The notes below the pieces were generated by a model, which had not been told where the DNA came from, did not search any database, and was given only the letters and a program-made list of their open reading frames with translations. A program made the position numbers and the translations under genes. Shown here one piece after another: positions 24,571-33,617 of a stretch of 64,000 nt of DNA. The stretch lies in contig NZ_JADKYS010000001.1 in the NCBI RefSeq assembly GCF_015354345.1, positions 1 through 64,000 of the forward strand. Reading direction: 5' to 3'. Each line of letters begins with the position of its first letter. Position 1 is the first letter of the stretch. The DNA comes from Methylophilus sp. 14. GTDB taxonomy: Bacteria > Pseudomonadota > Gammaproteobacteria > Burkholderiales > Methylophilaceae.

Positions 24571-26148
24571 ATGTCTAACGAATTCTATTTCAATCTGATT
24601 TTATTTTTTCTGGTGGCTATTATTGCGCTGGAAGTCTTGGCGAAGAAATTACGCTGGCCACCTGCCGTGGCGCAACTTATCGGTGGCGCGCTGATTGCGT
24701 TTATCCCCGGATTGCCTGCGTTTGAAATTGACCCTGCGCTGGTGCTGGTGGTTTTTTTGCCACCGCTGCTGATGGCGGGCGCCTATTTCACGGTCTGGCA
24801 CGAATTCAGGCGTCATCTGGCGGGTATTTTGCTACTGGCGATAGGCGCCGTGCTGTTTACCACCTTGGTGGTGGGGTTGGCGCTGCATAGCCTCACCCCG
24901 GCGCTGCCGTGGGCGGCCTGTTTTGCCTTAGGCGCCATTGTGTCGCCGCCGGATGCCATTGCCGCCAAGGCGGTGTTGCAACGGGTGGCATTGCCGCGCA
25001 AATTGCTGGTATTGCTGGAGGGCGAGAGCCTGCTCAATGATGCCACCGGCCTGGTGCTGTACAAGTTTTCGATTGTCGCCATGCTCACCGGCGTGTTTTC
25101 GATGACTGGCGCGATTGAAGAGTTTGCCTGGCTCAGCGTTGGCGGCATTTTGCTCGGTGGTGCGTTTGGTTATTTAGTTTATAAAACCTTGCGCTATCTG
25201 CACGACACCGAACTCATGATTCTCGCCTCTGCCTTGCCAGGCTGGATTTGCTATGTGGTCGGCGAACATATTGGTGTGTCGGGTGTAATCGCCACGGTGA
25301 CTTACGGCATGATGCTGGGCTGGCACCAGCATGAAATCATGACCGCCACCGCTAGGCGTCGTGGGGCCGCTTTTTGGGAAATCATGATTTTTGTCTTTGA
25401 GTCGCTGGTGTTTATCCTGATCGGCCTCTCGTTGCGCGGCGTGTGGGATCGCATCGCTGAGGGCAGCAAATCGATTGCCGATTACAGCATGGAAGTGTTG
25501 CTGGTATTGGCGGTGGTGATTGTGTCACGCTTTGTCTGGGTGTTTGCCGTTGATGGCCTGGCCAGGTTGTTCAGCAAGCGTGCCTCACAGGCGCAAAGTA
25601 GCTGGCGCGAATCGTTTGTCACCAGTTGGGCTGGCATGCGTGGCGTGGTCACATTGGCGGCGGCGCTGGCCGTGCCTGCCGAAGTGCCGGGGCGGGACCT
25701 GATGCTGCTATGTGCGTTTGCCGTCATCCTGGTGACGGTGTTGTTTCAGGGCACGACCATTGGCTGGATTATCCGCGTGCTCAAATTAAAAGCCACGGCG
25801 CATGAGCGGGTTTATTTAAATGAACCGCAAACCTGGGCGCGCATAGAGCAGGCGCAATATGCGGTGGTGAACAAGCTGGCTTACGACGAACAAGGCGTGC
25901 TAAAACACCCGCGTTTGCTGGAGCAATATGGCTACCGGCAGAGCCTGTCAGACAAGCATAAAAATGACGCCATGTTGCCGGACGATATCCGTAAAGCCCA
26001 CTTTAATGTGGTGCTGGCCGCCGTAGCAGCCGGGCGCGAGGAGCTGCTTAAACTGCATCGCTCCGGCCAGATTCATGATGAGTTGCTGCATATGATGGAA
26101 CGCGACCTGGATATCCAGGAAATTGCCGCTTTGCACAGCCGCGGTTAA
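24571..26148 (+). CDS. CPA1-family Na+/H+ antiporter (NhaP/YjcE type)
   Basis: 525 residues. About twelve hydrophobic segments cover 1-415. The CPA1 signatures are present: ALGAIVSPPDAIAAKAVL and LLEGESLLNDATGLVLYKF with the aspartates and glutamate of the ion site, and SWAGMRGVVTLAAAL. The last ~110 residues (RVYLNEPQTWARIEQAQY onward) form a hydrophilic cytoplasmic tail. The ion could be Na+ or K+. The ATG lies just after an in-frame TAA (24566-24568). Ribosome site is weak. Confidence 0.92.
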   Translation: MSNEFYFNLILFFLVAIIALEVLAKKLRWPPAVAQLIGGALIAFIPGLPAFEIDPALVLVVFLPPLLMAGAYFTVWHEFRRHLAGILLLAIGAVLFTTLVVGLALHSLTPALPWAACFALGAIVSPPDAIAAKAVLQRVALPRKLLVLLEGESLLNDATGLVLYKFSIVAMLTGVFSMTGAIEEFAWLSVGGILLGGAFGYLVYKTLRYLHDTELMILASALPGWICYVVGEHIGVSGVIATVTYGMMLGWHQHEIMTATARRRGAAFWEIMIFVFESLVFILIGLSLRGVWDRIAEGSKSIADYSMEVLLVLAVVIVSRFVWVFAVDGLARLFSKRASQAQSSWRESFVTSWAGMRGVVTLAAALAVPAEVPGRDLMLLCAFAVILVTVLFQGTTIGWIIRVLKLKATAHERVYLNEPQTWARIEQAQYAVVNKLAYDEQGVLKHPRLLEQYGYRQSLSDKHKNDAMLPDDIRKAHFNVVLAAVAAGREELLKLHRSGQIHDELLHMMERDLDIQEIAALHSRG

Positions 26149-26365
26149 ATGTGTGCTGTCCACATTTTTTGTGGATAACTTTTTGGATGTGTTGTGGGTG
26201 AGTGCTGTAAGTGGTTGATTTAATAATGTAAAACAGCGGTGATTAAAATCTGTACGCTAAAAATATTTAGCAAAAAACCTTGCTGGACGCTATTTTTTGT
26301 GTATTGCCAGCCCGCAGTCGGCGGCGTAGCATAGGCTGATCACTGTTGCAAATCAGGAGGCCATG

Positions 26366-26587
26366 ATGAAACGTCTGTTTTATATCGATTATCCACAAGA
26401 GCATTTTGAAGGCCAGGCGCATCGTTATCGTTGTGCGTTTTGCAAACAGGAAACCACGCAGATCAACGGCCGTCTCGAAGGGCATTTGCCCAGTTGTGAA
26501 TACCGCGTGACGCTGGAAAAGGCAGGCTTTGAATGTAACCGCAACTCGCCCACGCCACATGAAGATATGGCGGATGAAGTGGACTAA
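26366..26587 (+). CDS. Small CxxC zinc-ribbon-like protein, unknown function
   Basis: 73 residues from ATG 26366 (AGGAGG five bases upstream; ATG 26363 is only two away). Cysteines at CAFCKQ and later LPSCEY and FECNRN, with a histidine in EGHLPSC, suggest a small zinc finger. The whole protein is hydrophilic and soluble. Function unknown. It precedes the YeeE pair by 51 bases on the same strand and might be co-transcribed with it. Confidence 0.6.
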   Translation: MKRLFYIDYPQEHFEGQAHRYRCAFCKQETTQINGRLEGHLPSCEYRVTLEKAGFECNRNSPTPHEDMADEVD

Positions 26588-26638
26588 ACGCTGCACGCCA
26601 TCGCCAGCGCATTTTTTCTTGGATAACAAGCTAACTTT

Positions 26639-27064
26639 ATGACGACCTTTACACCTTTGCCATCGCTGATTGGCGGTCTGCTAATCGGCTTTTCGACCCT
26701 GTTGATGATACTTTGGCTGGGCAAGATTGCTGGCATCAGTGGCATTGTCGGCCAGCTTTGGTCCGCCGCCGCGGGTGACCGTGTCTGGCGCCTTGCTTTT
26801 GTCAGCGGCCTGATGCTCGCCCCGCTATTGTATGCATGCTGGGCGCCTTTACCTGCTGTGCAAATAGTTACCAGCACGCCGGGCTTGGTGGTGGCCGGTC
26901 TGCTGGTCGGGTTTGGCACGCGCTTGGGCAGCGGTTGCACCAGTGGCCACGGCGTTTGTGGTTTGTCGCGCTTGTCCTTGCGCTCGCTGGTTGCCACGCT
27001 CACGTTTATGGCGACGGCGATACTGGTGGTCTGGCTGTTGCGTCACGGCCTGGTGGCCGCATAA
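26639..27064 (+). CDS. YeeE/YedE-family half transporter (PmpA-like)
   Basis: 141 residues with four membrane segments. The family's signature, FGTRLGSGCTSGHGVCGLSRL, has the conserved cysteine needed for sulfur passage in YeeE. Full-length YeeE carries thiosulfate; half-size pairs occur in sulfide-detoxification operons (PmpA/PmpB). It probably joins with the next gene to make one pore for sulfane sulfur. It lies 10 bases before it and converges on the FisR-like regulator. Ribosome site is unclear. Confidence 0.85.
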   Translation: MTTFTPLPSLIGGLLIGFSTLLMILWLGKIAGISGIVGQLWSAAAGDRVWRLAFVSGLMLAPLLYACWAPLPAVQIVTSTPGLVVAGLLVGFGTRLGSGCTSGHGVCGLSRLSLRSLVATLTFMATAILVVWLLRHGLVAA

Positions 27065-27074
27065 GGGGGGAGAC

Positions 27075-27494
27075 ATGTCGAGCGTGATTGCATTATTGGC
27101 GGGCGTGATCTTTGGCCTGGGCCTGGTTGTCGGTGGCATGACCAACCCCGCCAAAGTATTGGCCTTTTTAGACATTACGGGTGACTGGGACCCTTCGCTG
27201 GCATTTGTCATGATGGGGGCGATTGCCGTCAGTTTTTTTGCCTTTAGGTTTGCACGCAGGCAAGCTGTCAGTCAGTTAGGGCTGCCCATGCAACTGCCTG
27301 CCACCACCTTGATTGATCGCAAACTGGTGCTTGGGGCCATGTTGTTTGGCGCCGGTTGGGGCATCGCGGGCTTTTGTCCTGGCCCGGCGGTGGCGTCAAT
27401 CCTTATTGGTGGGCGTGAGGTGTGGATATTTGTGGCCAGCATGCTGGCAGGCATGGGGTTGTATACCTGGGCAGCCAGGCGCGGCTGGTTGTAA
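27075..27494 (+). CDS. YeeE/YedE-family half transporter (PmpB-like)
   Basis: 139 residues from ATG 27075 (GGGGGGAG upstream). Four membrane segments; the second-half signature FGAGWGIAGFCPGPAVASIL carries the conserved cysteine. It pairs with the preceding half transporter to form a complete inverted-repeat channel of the YeeE fold. It ends four bases before the convergent regulator. Sulfur compound import, or export of excess sulfane sulfur, is inferred from context. Confidence 0.88.
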   Translation: MSSVIALLAGVIFGLGLVVGGMTNPAKVLAFLDITGDWDPSLAFVMMGAIAVSFFAFRFARRQAVSQLGLPMQLPATTLIDRKLVLGAMLFGAGWGIAGFCPGPAVASILIGGREVWIFVASMLAGMGLYTWAARRGWL

Positions 27495-27498
27495 GTCT

Positions 27499-28857
27499 TT
27501 ATGTCTGATCCTGCCAGAGCTTGCGGTGGCGCCACAAGGTGGTTCGCCCCACGCCTAATTGTTTGGCGGCTTGGGTCAGGTTGCCGTGGTTAGCTGCCAG
27601 TGCCTGTAAGATATCTGCTTCTGAAAGCGTTTTTCGGCCCGTGCTGACAGTCGCCGTATTCGGAGTTGACTGCTGTGTGGGTTGTAACTCCGGCGGTAAA
27701 TCAGTCACCTCTATTTGTTTGCCATCACACATCACCAGGGCGTAGTGCATTACATTGCGTAATTCGCGCACATTACCTGGCCAGTCATAGGTCATTAATT
27801 GCTGCATGGCGGCTGTGCTCATCACCGGCAAGCGATCATCACTGAATTGTTGTTTTAACAGGTGGCGGATAATCAAGGGAATATCCTGCTTGCGCGCATT
27901 TAACGGCGGAATGAACAACGGGATCACGCGCAGGCGGTACAGCAAGTCCTGCCGGAACCGCCCGGCCTTGACCTCTTCGCGGAGTGCTTTGTGCGTGGCC
28001 GCCAGGATACGGACATTCGCCAATAAGGGTTTTTCCGCGCCCACAGGCAGGTATTCTCCGCTCTCTAACACGCGTAACAAGCGTGCTTGCAATGCAATTG
28101 GCAGCTCTGCGATTTCATCCAGCAGCAAGCTGCCGCCTTCGGCACGGCCAAACAGGCCTTGATGATCGCGCACCGCGCCAGTAAACGCGCCTTTGACATG
28201 GCCAAACAGTTCACTTTCCAGAATGCCCGCGTTCAGCGTGGCGCAGTTAATCGCCACAAATGGTGCTTTGTGGCGCGCACTTTCGCCATGAATGGCGCGC
28301 GCCACCAACTCTTTACCAGTGCCCGAATCACCACGGATCAGTACTGGCATATCGGTGTTGGCCACGCGGCGTATCATCTCGAACACTTTGTACATCTCTG
28401 GCGCATGGCTGATGAGGCCATATTTTTCTGCCATGTCGCTAACTGCCGGTAGCGCGTTGGATGTGCGCTGTGGTAGCAGGATTTCCAGGCCGCCGTCAAA
28501 GCTGCCGTCGGCAGCCTGAAAAGCCATGGCGTATTTGATCACGCCTTGTAACTGGCCATCGTCTCGCTGCAACTGCAGTGGAAACGCTGTGACTTTTCCT
28601 GACTCGGTGAGCCCGCAACCACGCATGCATTGTATGCAACGGTTGGCGGTGAGGCAGCTTTCCCCCTGCAAGGCTTGTGCTGCGTAGCCTAGTAGCTTTT
28701 CAGCGCCCGGGCTCCAAAAACTGATTTTCTTGTCGCGGTCCACCGTGAACACAGCGGCATCCGGCATGATCAATGCAATCATGCGTGCCAGTGATTCGCC
28801 TTGTGACTGGCTGAGTTGCGGCGGGTGCGCAAAAAAATCGATATTGGGTTGTTCCAT
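27499..28857 (-). CDS. fisR: FisR-like sigma-54 activator sensing sulfane sulfur
   Basis: 452 residues from ATG 28857; earlier in-frame ATGs (28899, 28926) would place the start within the palindromes upstream. Domains: PAS-like sensor (about 25-130) with four cysteines at about 68, 74, 77 and 81 ([14 protein letters not shown]), central AAA+ domain with Walker [16 protein letters not shown] and GAFTGA, and Fis-type helix-turn-helix ([18 protein letters not shown]). FisR of Cupriavidus uses cysteines to sense polysulfide and activates pdo and sqr via sigma-54. It is divergent from exactly such genes, so the role is well supported by context. Confidence 0.85.
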   Translation of the reverse strand: MEQPNIDFFAHPPQLSQSQGESLARMIALIMPDAAVFTVDRDKKISFWSPGAEKLLGYAAQALQGESCLTANRCIQCMRGCGLTESGKVTAFPLQLQRDDGQLQGVIKYAMAFQAADGSFDGGLEILLPQRTSNALPAVSDMAEKYGLISHAPEMYKVFEMIRRVANTDMPVLIRGDSGTGKELVARAIHGESARHKAPFVAINCATLNAGILESELFGHVKGAFTGAVRDHQGLFGRAEGGSLLLDEIAELPIALQARLLRVLESGEYLPVGAEKPLLANVRILAATHKALREEVKAGRFRQDLLYRLRVIPLFIPPLNARKQDIPLIIRHLLKQQFSDDRLPVMSTAAMQQLMTYDWPGNVRELRNVMHYALVMCDGKQIEVTDLPPELQPTQQSTPNTATVSTGRKTLSEADILQALAANHGNLTQAAKQLGVGRTTLWRHRKLWQDQT

Positions 28858-28890
28858 TTTATATTTTGAAACGTTCCGTGCTGAGGATTT

Positions 28891-28927
28891 GTGTTTCATT
28901 GAAACACTAACTGCATTGAATTTCAAT
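28891..28927. promoter_or_regulatory. Candidate upstream activator sites for FisR
   Basis: GTGTTTC-ATT-GAAACAC (28891-28907) and ATTGAA-T-TTCAAT (28915-28927) are two perfect inverted repeats, centred 22 bases apart, about two helical turns. They lie about 60-95 bases before the -12 element, the right place for enhancer sites of a sigma-54 activator. They share the core TTTC/GAAA. They also precede fisR, allowing autoregulation. Confidence 0.6.
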
Positions 28928-28983
28928 CGATATTTTAGATTAAGTGCATGATTAATTTAAATAATCACACCCTATGGAACATG

Positions 28984-28998
28984 TGGCACCGATTTTGC
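28984..28998 (+). promoter_or_regulatory. Sigma-54 (-24/-12) promoter of the sulfide cluster
   Basis: TGGCAC-CGATT-TTGC matches the TGGCAC-N5-TTGC consensus exactly, with the right GG-to-GC spacing. It is 33 bases before the persulfide dioxygenase start, giving a leader of about 20 bases. It is the only perfect match I found upstream of any gene in the window. Confidence 0.9.
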
Positions 28999-29031
28999 CT
29001 AGATCATTGTCATTCCCCAAGGAGAGTTCTC

Positions 29032-29736
29032 ATGATATTCCAGCAATTTTTCGATCCGGACAGCAGTACTTTTACCTACTTGCTCGGCTGTGAAGTCACC
29101 AGGCAGGCGGTGTTGATTGATACGGTGGAGCACGATATCGACAGGTATCTTGCGGCGCTTGCGCAGCAGGACTTGCATTTGGTGTACACCTTGGAAACAC
29201 ATGTCCATGCCGACCATGTCACTGCAGCTGACGCCCTACGCAGGCGTGTGGGCAGTAAAAGTGTGGTGCATCGTGATGCTGGTGCAATGTGTGGTGATTT
29301 ATTAGTGACGGATGGCATTCATGTGCAGGTGGGTAGCCTGGATATTGAGGTGAGATATACACCCGGGCATACCAACGGCTGCGTCAGCTATCTGGTGGGT
29401 GACCGCATCTTTACCGGAGATGCCTTGCTGATTGGTGGCTGTGGTCGTACAGATTTTCAGCAGGGCAATGCTGGCCAACTCTATGACAGCATACACAAGC
29501 AGATTTTCAGTTTGCCAGATGAGACCTTGATTTATCCTGGTCATGATTACAACGGCAACATCGTTTCTACGGTTGGGCAGGAAAAGCGCGAAAACAAGCG
29601 CCTGGGTGGCGAGAAATCGCGTCAGGAGTTTGTAGAAATCATGGCGAATTTAAAGCTGGCTTATCCGAAGCATATTGATGTTGCGCTGCCTGCCAATCAG
29701 GCTTGCGGCAATATCGCGGTCAAGCAATCCGCTTAA
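29032..29736 (+). CDS. Persulfide dioxygenase (ETHE1 type)
   Basis: 234 residues from ATG 29032 (AAGGAGAG upstream). Metallo-β-lactamase fold with the ETHE1 metal site: ETHVHADHVTAA (HxHxDH), YTPGHTNGCVSYL, FTGDALLIGGCGRTDF and YPGHDYNG. It oxidises glutathione persulfide to sulfite in the cytoplasm, consuming O2. First gene after the -24/-12 promoter. The next gene starts 20 bases on. Compared with Blh proteins of other bacteria, it lacks the N-terminal DUF442 domain, which here is fused to the following SQR. Confidence 0.92.
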   Translation: MIFQQFFDPDSSTFTYLLGCEVTRQAVLIDTVEHDIDRYLAALAQQDLHLVYTLETHVHADHVTAADALRRRVGSKSVVHRDAGAMCGDLLVTDGIHVQVGSLDIEVRYTPGHTNGCVSYLVGDRIFTGDALLIGGCGRTDFQQGNAGQLYDSIHKQIFSLPDETLIYPGHDYNGNIVSTVGQEKRENKRLGGEKSRQEFVEIMANLKLAYPKHIDVALPANQACGNIAVKQSA

Positions 29737-29756
29737 CCAGCCATAGGAGAAAAATA

Positions 29757-31439
29757 ATGAAATTGGGGAAGATTAATCAGGAGATCACAGTCGCTGACCA
29801 ATTGCTGGCCACGGATTTAGAGGCGGTTGCTGCGCAAGGCTTTAGATCGGTATTTTGTCATCGACCAGATGGCGAGGGTGCTGACCAGCCTAACTTTCAG
29901 GAGATCGAAACCGTTGCCAAGGTGCTGGGATTGCATGCCGTGTATTTACCCGTGACCAGCGGCAAAATCACCGATGCCGAAGTCCAATCGTTTGCTGAGG
30001 CTTTTGCCGCCGCACCTAAACCGGTGATGGCCTATTGTCGATCCGGCATGCGAGCTATTACCTTATGGAGCTTGCAAGCGGCGGGTAAAGTACCCTTATC
30101 CGAACTGTTGTTATTTGGTAAGCAAGCCGGCTATGATCTTTCGGGTTTGAGTCTGCGTCTGGTGTCAGGTGGTCAAAGTAAATCTGTGACTCAGCAGTCT
30201 CACCAGATCGTGATTGTGGGCGCTGGAGCGGCAGGCATTGCTGTGGCCTCAAGTTTGCTGGCACGTTCACCGGATTTGGATATTGCGATTATCGACCCTG
30301 CAGAAACCCATTATTATCAGCCTGGCTGGACACTGGTGGGTGGTGGCGTGTTTGATGCTGCCTACACCGTAAAAACCATGGCCTCGGTGATTCCAAACGG
30401 GGTGAAATGGATTAAAGCGGCAGTGGCCGGTTTTGAACCGCAGTCCGACCGTGTGATTCTGGAAGGTTGCCAAACTGTACATTACGAAAAATTAATCGTC
30501 TGTCCTGGTATCAAGCTTCACTGGGGTGGCGTTGAGGGACTCATTGAAACACTGGGCAGAAACGGCGTGACGTCCAATTATCGCTATGATCTGGCGCCTT
30601 ACACCTGGGAGCTGGTCAGTCAGTTCAAGGGGGGTAAAGCGGTCTTTACGCAACCGCCCATGCCAATTAAATGTGCAGGTGCACCTCAAAAAGCCATGTA
30701 CCTGTCGGCTGACCACTGGTGGCGTAGTGGCTTGTTAAGCAAGGTCGAGATTGATTTTTATAATGCAGGTGCAGTGCTGTTCGGCATTAAGGAATACGTA
30801 CCCGCCCTCATGGCTTATATCAAAAAGTATGGTACGCAACTCCATTTTAATCACCGACTGACCAAAGTGGATGGTGATCATAAAAAAGTGTGGTTTGCCC
30901 GTACGCTGGAAGATGGTAGCCAGGAAACCATAGAAACTGATTTTGACATGTTACATGTCGTGCCGCCGCAACAGGCTCCTGACTTTATTCGTGCCAGTGC
31001 TTTGGTGGATGGGGCAGGCTGGATAGATGTGACTCCGGACACGCTTCAACACAAAGTCTATCCCAATATCTACGCGCTGGGGGATGCCGCCAATAGCCCC
31101 AATGCCAAAACAGCTGCTGCTGCGCGTAAACAGGCGCCTGTGGTCGCCACCAATGTGTTGTTTGATCTCAAGCTGGACAATCGCCGCGCTGCTTATGATG
31201 GTTATGGATCCTGTCCATTAACTGTCGAACGTGGCAAAGTAGTGCTGGCCGAGTTTGGTTATGGGGGCCGTTTGTTACCCAGTTTTCCCAACTGGCTGAT
31301 TAATGGCCAGCAGCCTTCTCGTCTGGCCTGGATGCTGAAAGAGCGCCTGTTACCGCCGGTTTACTGGAAAGGTATGCTTAAAGGGCATGAGTGGCTGGCG
31401 CAGCCACAAGTATTGCAACAATCGCAGGAGCATGTATGA
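29757..31439 (+). CDS. DUF442 (TIGR01244)-sulfide:quinone oxidoreductase fusion
   Basis: 560 residues from ATG 29757 (TAGGAG upstream). The N-terminal ~140 residues form a dual-specificity phosphatase-like TIGR01244 domain with catalytic-loop cysteine in MAYCRSGMRAITLW. The rest (about 150-560) is a flavoprotein of the type II SQR group: VIVGAGAAGIAVASSL, HYYQPGWTLVGGG, IVCPG and PIKCAGAPQKAMYL, with two likely redox cysteines. SQR oxidises H2S to sulfane sulfur and reduces membrane quinone. The DUF442 part is a candidate sulfur transferase to glutathione. Its stop overlaps the SulP start. Confidence 0.92.
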   Translation: MKLGKINQEITVADQLLATDLEAVAAQGFRSVFCHRPDGEGADQPNFQEIETVAKVLGLHAVYLPVTSGKITDAEVQSFAEAFAAAPKPVMAYCRSGMRAITLWSLQAAGKVPLSELLLFGKQAGYDLSGLSLRLVSGGQSKSVTQQSHQIVIVGAGAAGIAVASSLLARSPDLDIAIIDPAETHYYQPGWTLVGGGVFDAAYTVKTMASVIPNGVKWIKAAVAGFEPQSDRVILEGCQTVHYEKLIVCPGIKLHWGGVEGLIETLGRNGVTSNYRYDLAPYTWELVSQFKGGKAVFTQPPMPIKCAGAPQKAMYLSADHWWRSGLLSKVEIDFYNAGAVLFGIKEYVPALMAYIKKYGTQLHFNHRLTKVDGDHKKVWFARTLEDGSQETIETDFDMLHVVPPQQAPDFIRASALVDGAGWIDVTPDTLQHKVYPNIYALGDAANSPNAKTAAAARKQAPVVATNVLFDLKLDNRRAAYDGYGSCPLTVERGKVVLAEFGYGGRLLPSFPNWLINGQQPSRLAWMLKERLLPPVYWKGMLKGHEWLAQPQVLQQSQEHV

Positions 31440-33166
31440 CCGCGATTCTGGACAAGACGGCGTGGCTACGTCGTTTGCCGGTACTGGACTGGGGGCGTCG
31501 ATATCAGCGCCAGCATGCGATTCATGACCTGACAGCAGCCGTGATAGTGACGCTGATGCTGGTGCCGCAAGCACTGGCTTACGCCATCCTGTCTGGCCTG
31601 CCGCCGCAGGTCGGGCTTTATGCGAGCATGTTGCCACTGGTTTGCTATGCATTGCTCGGCACCAGCTCGACGCTGGCTGTTGGGCCGGTAGCTGTGGCTG
31701 CACTCATGACGGCGAGTGCCATTGCGCCATATTCCGCACAAAACTTGCAGATGGGGTTGCAGGCGGCCATTGTGTTGGCCTGTTTATCGGGACTGTTTCT
31801 GCTTTTTGCTGGCGTATTCAGGCTGGGGTTTCTGGCTAATTTTTTGTCACACCCGGTGATTGCCGGATTTATCGGGGCCGCCAGTCTGGTCATTGCCAGC
31901 AGTCAGCTACCGACCTTGCTTGGGATTCAGGCCAGTGGTGACAATATGCTAACCCTGTGGCACGGCATATTGTTACAGATTGACGAGGTACATGGGGTCA
32001 CAGCCCTTTTATCGCTATTGACATTGCTGTTGCTGCTACTGTTCAGGCGCTACGGTGTCCGCGCCTTGCAAACAGCGGGATTGAGCTTGTTTTGGGCACA
32101 AACGCTTAGCCGCTCGGTTCCGGCTTTACTCGTGATTTCTGGTACCTGGGCCATCCGTCAGAACTTTACGATACTTGCCGGGGTGCGTACGGTTGGGCAG
32201 ATTCCAGCCGGCTTGCCGGCGCTCACCTGGCCACACTGGGACGCCCCACTTTGGCAGGCTTTATTGATGCCAGCCATACTGATTTCGATTGTCGGCTACG
32301 TTGAGTCTATTTCAGTGGCCCAGAACCTGGCAATGAAGCGACGTGAGCGTATCGACCCTGATCAGGAATTGCTGGCACTGGGTGCCGCTAATCTGGCGGC
32401 GAGCTTCAGTGCGGGACAGCCGGTGACTGGCGGTGTGTCACGATCGGTAGTGAATATGGATGCAGGAGCGCAAACCCCCGCAGCTGGCTTTTTCACTGCA
32501 GTGGGGATGCTACTGGCCACCCTGTTTCTGGCAGGGTGGCTGAGTGATCTGCCGCGATTCATTCTGGCAGCTACCATCATTGTGGCGGTATTAAGCCTCC
32601 TTGAGTGGCAAGTGTTTATTGATACGTGGCGACGTAATCGTAGTGACTTTCTGGCACTGTTGATGACATTTATGATTACCTTGCTGGTGAATGTGGAGAG
32701 CGGAATCAGCGCGGGGGTGCTACTGTCGGTAGCCATGCATCTTTATCGTAGCAGCCGTCCACATATTGCTATCGTTGGCCAGGTGCCTGGCACCGAACAT
32801 TTCAGAAACGTTGCACGGCATGCAGTCAAGGTGTGCCCCGATGTGGTGACCATGCGCGTAGATCAGAGTTTATATTTTGCCAATGCGAGGTATCTGGAGC
32901 AGAAGGTGCTGGAAGTGCTAGCTGACAATCCGGCAGTCAAGCATGTGATCCTCATGTGTTCAGCGGTGAATGAGGTGGATAGTAGTGCGCTTGAAGTGCT
33001 TGAAACCATTAATCAGCACTTATCTGCTCTTAAAATTGGCTTTCATTTGTCCGAGGTCAAAGGGCCGGTGATGGATACGTTACAAGATTCTTCTCTGAAG
33101 CAACAGCTTAATGGCAAGATCTATCTCACACAATATCAAGCCTATGCAGCGCTGGCATGTCATTAA
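31436..33166 (+). CDS. SulP-family anion transporter with STAS domain
   Basis: 576 residues from ATG 31436, which overlaps the stop of the SQR fusion (ATGA). AGGAG lies five bases upstream. Membrane part (about 25-440) with LMLVPQALAYAILSGLPPQ, GTSSTLAVGPVAVAALM and the QPVTGGVSRSVVNMDAGAQT signature; STAS domain about 455-560 (DVVTMRVDQSLYFANARYL). SulP proteins move sulfate, bicarbonate or other anions. In this setting export of sulfite/sulfate/thiosulfate or import of sulfate fits. Third gene of the cluster. Confidence 0.9.
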   Translation: MTAILDKTAWLRRLPVLDWGRRYQRQHAIHDLTAAVIVTLMLVPQALAYAILSGLPPQVGLYASMLPLVCYALLGTSSTLAVGPVAVAALMTASAIAPYSAQNLQMGLQAAIVLACLSGLFLLFAGVFRLGFLANFLSHPVIAGFIGAASLVIASSQLPTLLGIQASGDNMLTLWHGILLQIDEVHGVTALLSLLTLLLLLLFRRYGVRALQTAGLSLFWAQTLSRSVPALLVISGTWAIRQNFTILAGVRTVGQIPAGLPALTWPHWDAPLWQALLMPAILISIVGYVESISVAQNLAMKRRERIDPDQELLALGAANLAASFSAGQPVTGGVSRSVVNMDAGAQTPAAGFFTAVGMLLATLFLAGWLSDLPRFILAATIIVAVLSLLEWQVFIDTWRRNRSDFLALLMTFMITLLVNVESGISAGVLLSVAMHLYRSSRPHIAIVGQVPGTEHFRNVARHAVKVCPDVVTMRVDQSLYFANARYLEQKVLEVLADNPAVKHVILMCSAVNEVDSSALEVLETINQHLSALKIGFHLSEVKGPVMDTLQDSSLKQQLNGKIYLTQYQAYAALACH

Positions 33167-33201
33167 TAGATGTATTCTGGGTAACAGTAAGGAGACAAGC
33201 G

Positions 33202-33372
33202 ATGGCAAATAACATCAGTCAATTTGAGCGATATTTAAGAGTGATTGTGGGGGCGGGTTTACTGCTATGGACACTGTTTTTCCAGGGAGCGGCCTGGGGC
33301 TGGTTAGGCGTTATACCTTTAGCAACCGGGCTGATTGGCTGGTGTCCGGTGTACTTACTGTTTCGCAAGTAA
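33202..33372 (+). CDS. DUF2892 small membrane protein
   Basis: 56 residues from ATG 33202 (AAGGAGACA upstream). The whole protein is the DUF2892 domain: FERYLRVIVGAGLLLWTLF, then PLATGLIGWCPVYLLF, two transmembrane helices with a conserved GWCP cysteine. The domain also ends YgaP rhodaneses. It is recurrent in sulfide and persulfide operons. Thirty-five bases separate it from both neighbours. Confidence 0.88.
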   Translation: MANNISQFERYLRVIVGAGLLLWTLFFQGAAWGWLGVIPLATGLIGWCPVYLLFRK

Positions 33373-33407
33373 CACATCTGTCAATCTTTCCTGAATCTGG
33401 ACTGGTC

Positions 33408-33617
33408 ATGCACATTAAAAAACTGGTGACGCATTATCGCAACAGCGCCCTTTTTAGACATTTGACATGGGTATTGCTGATTAAAGTGATTCTGTTATGG
33501 ATGTTGTGGGTATGTATCGTCAAGCCGCAGAAGCAACATCCTGATACTGAAAGCGTGTTTAGGCACTTAGTCAGCGTATCGGCGCAATCCTCTGCAGAGA
33601 CTGGAGGTTCAAAATGA
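33408..33617 (+). CDS. cydP: CydP-like small subunit of cytochrome bd oxidase
   Basis: 69 residues from ATG 33408. One transmembrane helix (LTWVLLIKVILLWMLWVCIV) is flanked by a short basic N-terminus and a hydrophilic tail starting KPQKQHPDTESVFRHL. It fits the putative small subunit CydP, which precedes cydA in many proteobacteria. Its stop overlaps the cydA ATG (ATGA), so the two are coupled. An accessory role in oxidase assembly or stability is inferred. Confidence 0.72.
   Translation: MHIKKLVTHYRNSALFRHLTWVLLIKVILLWMLWVCIVKPQKQHPDTESVFRHLVSVSAQSSAETGGSK

Noticed and set aside
26170-26178. Perfect DnaA box (TTATCCACA on the minus strand)
   Set aside because: Only one exact box and no cluster, DUE-like region or dnaA/dnaN genes. 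The related TTATCCACG near 9890 lies inside the toxin gene. A replication origin is not supported.
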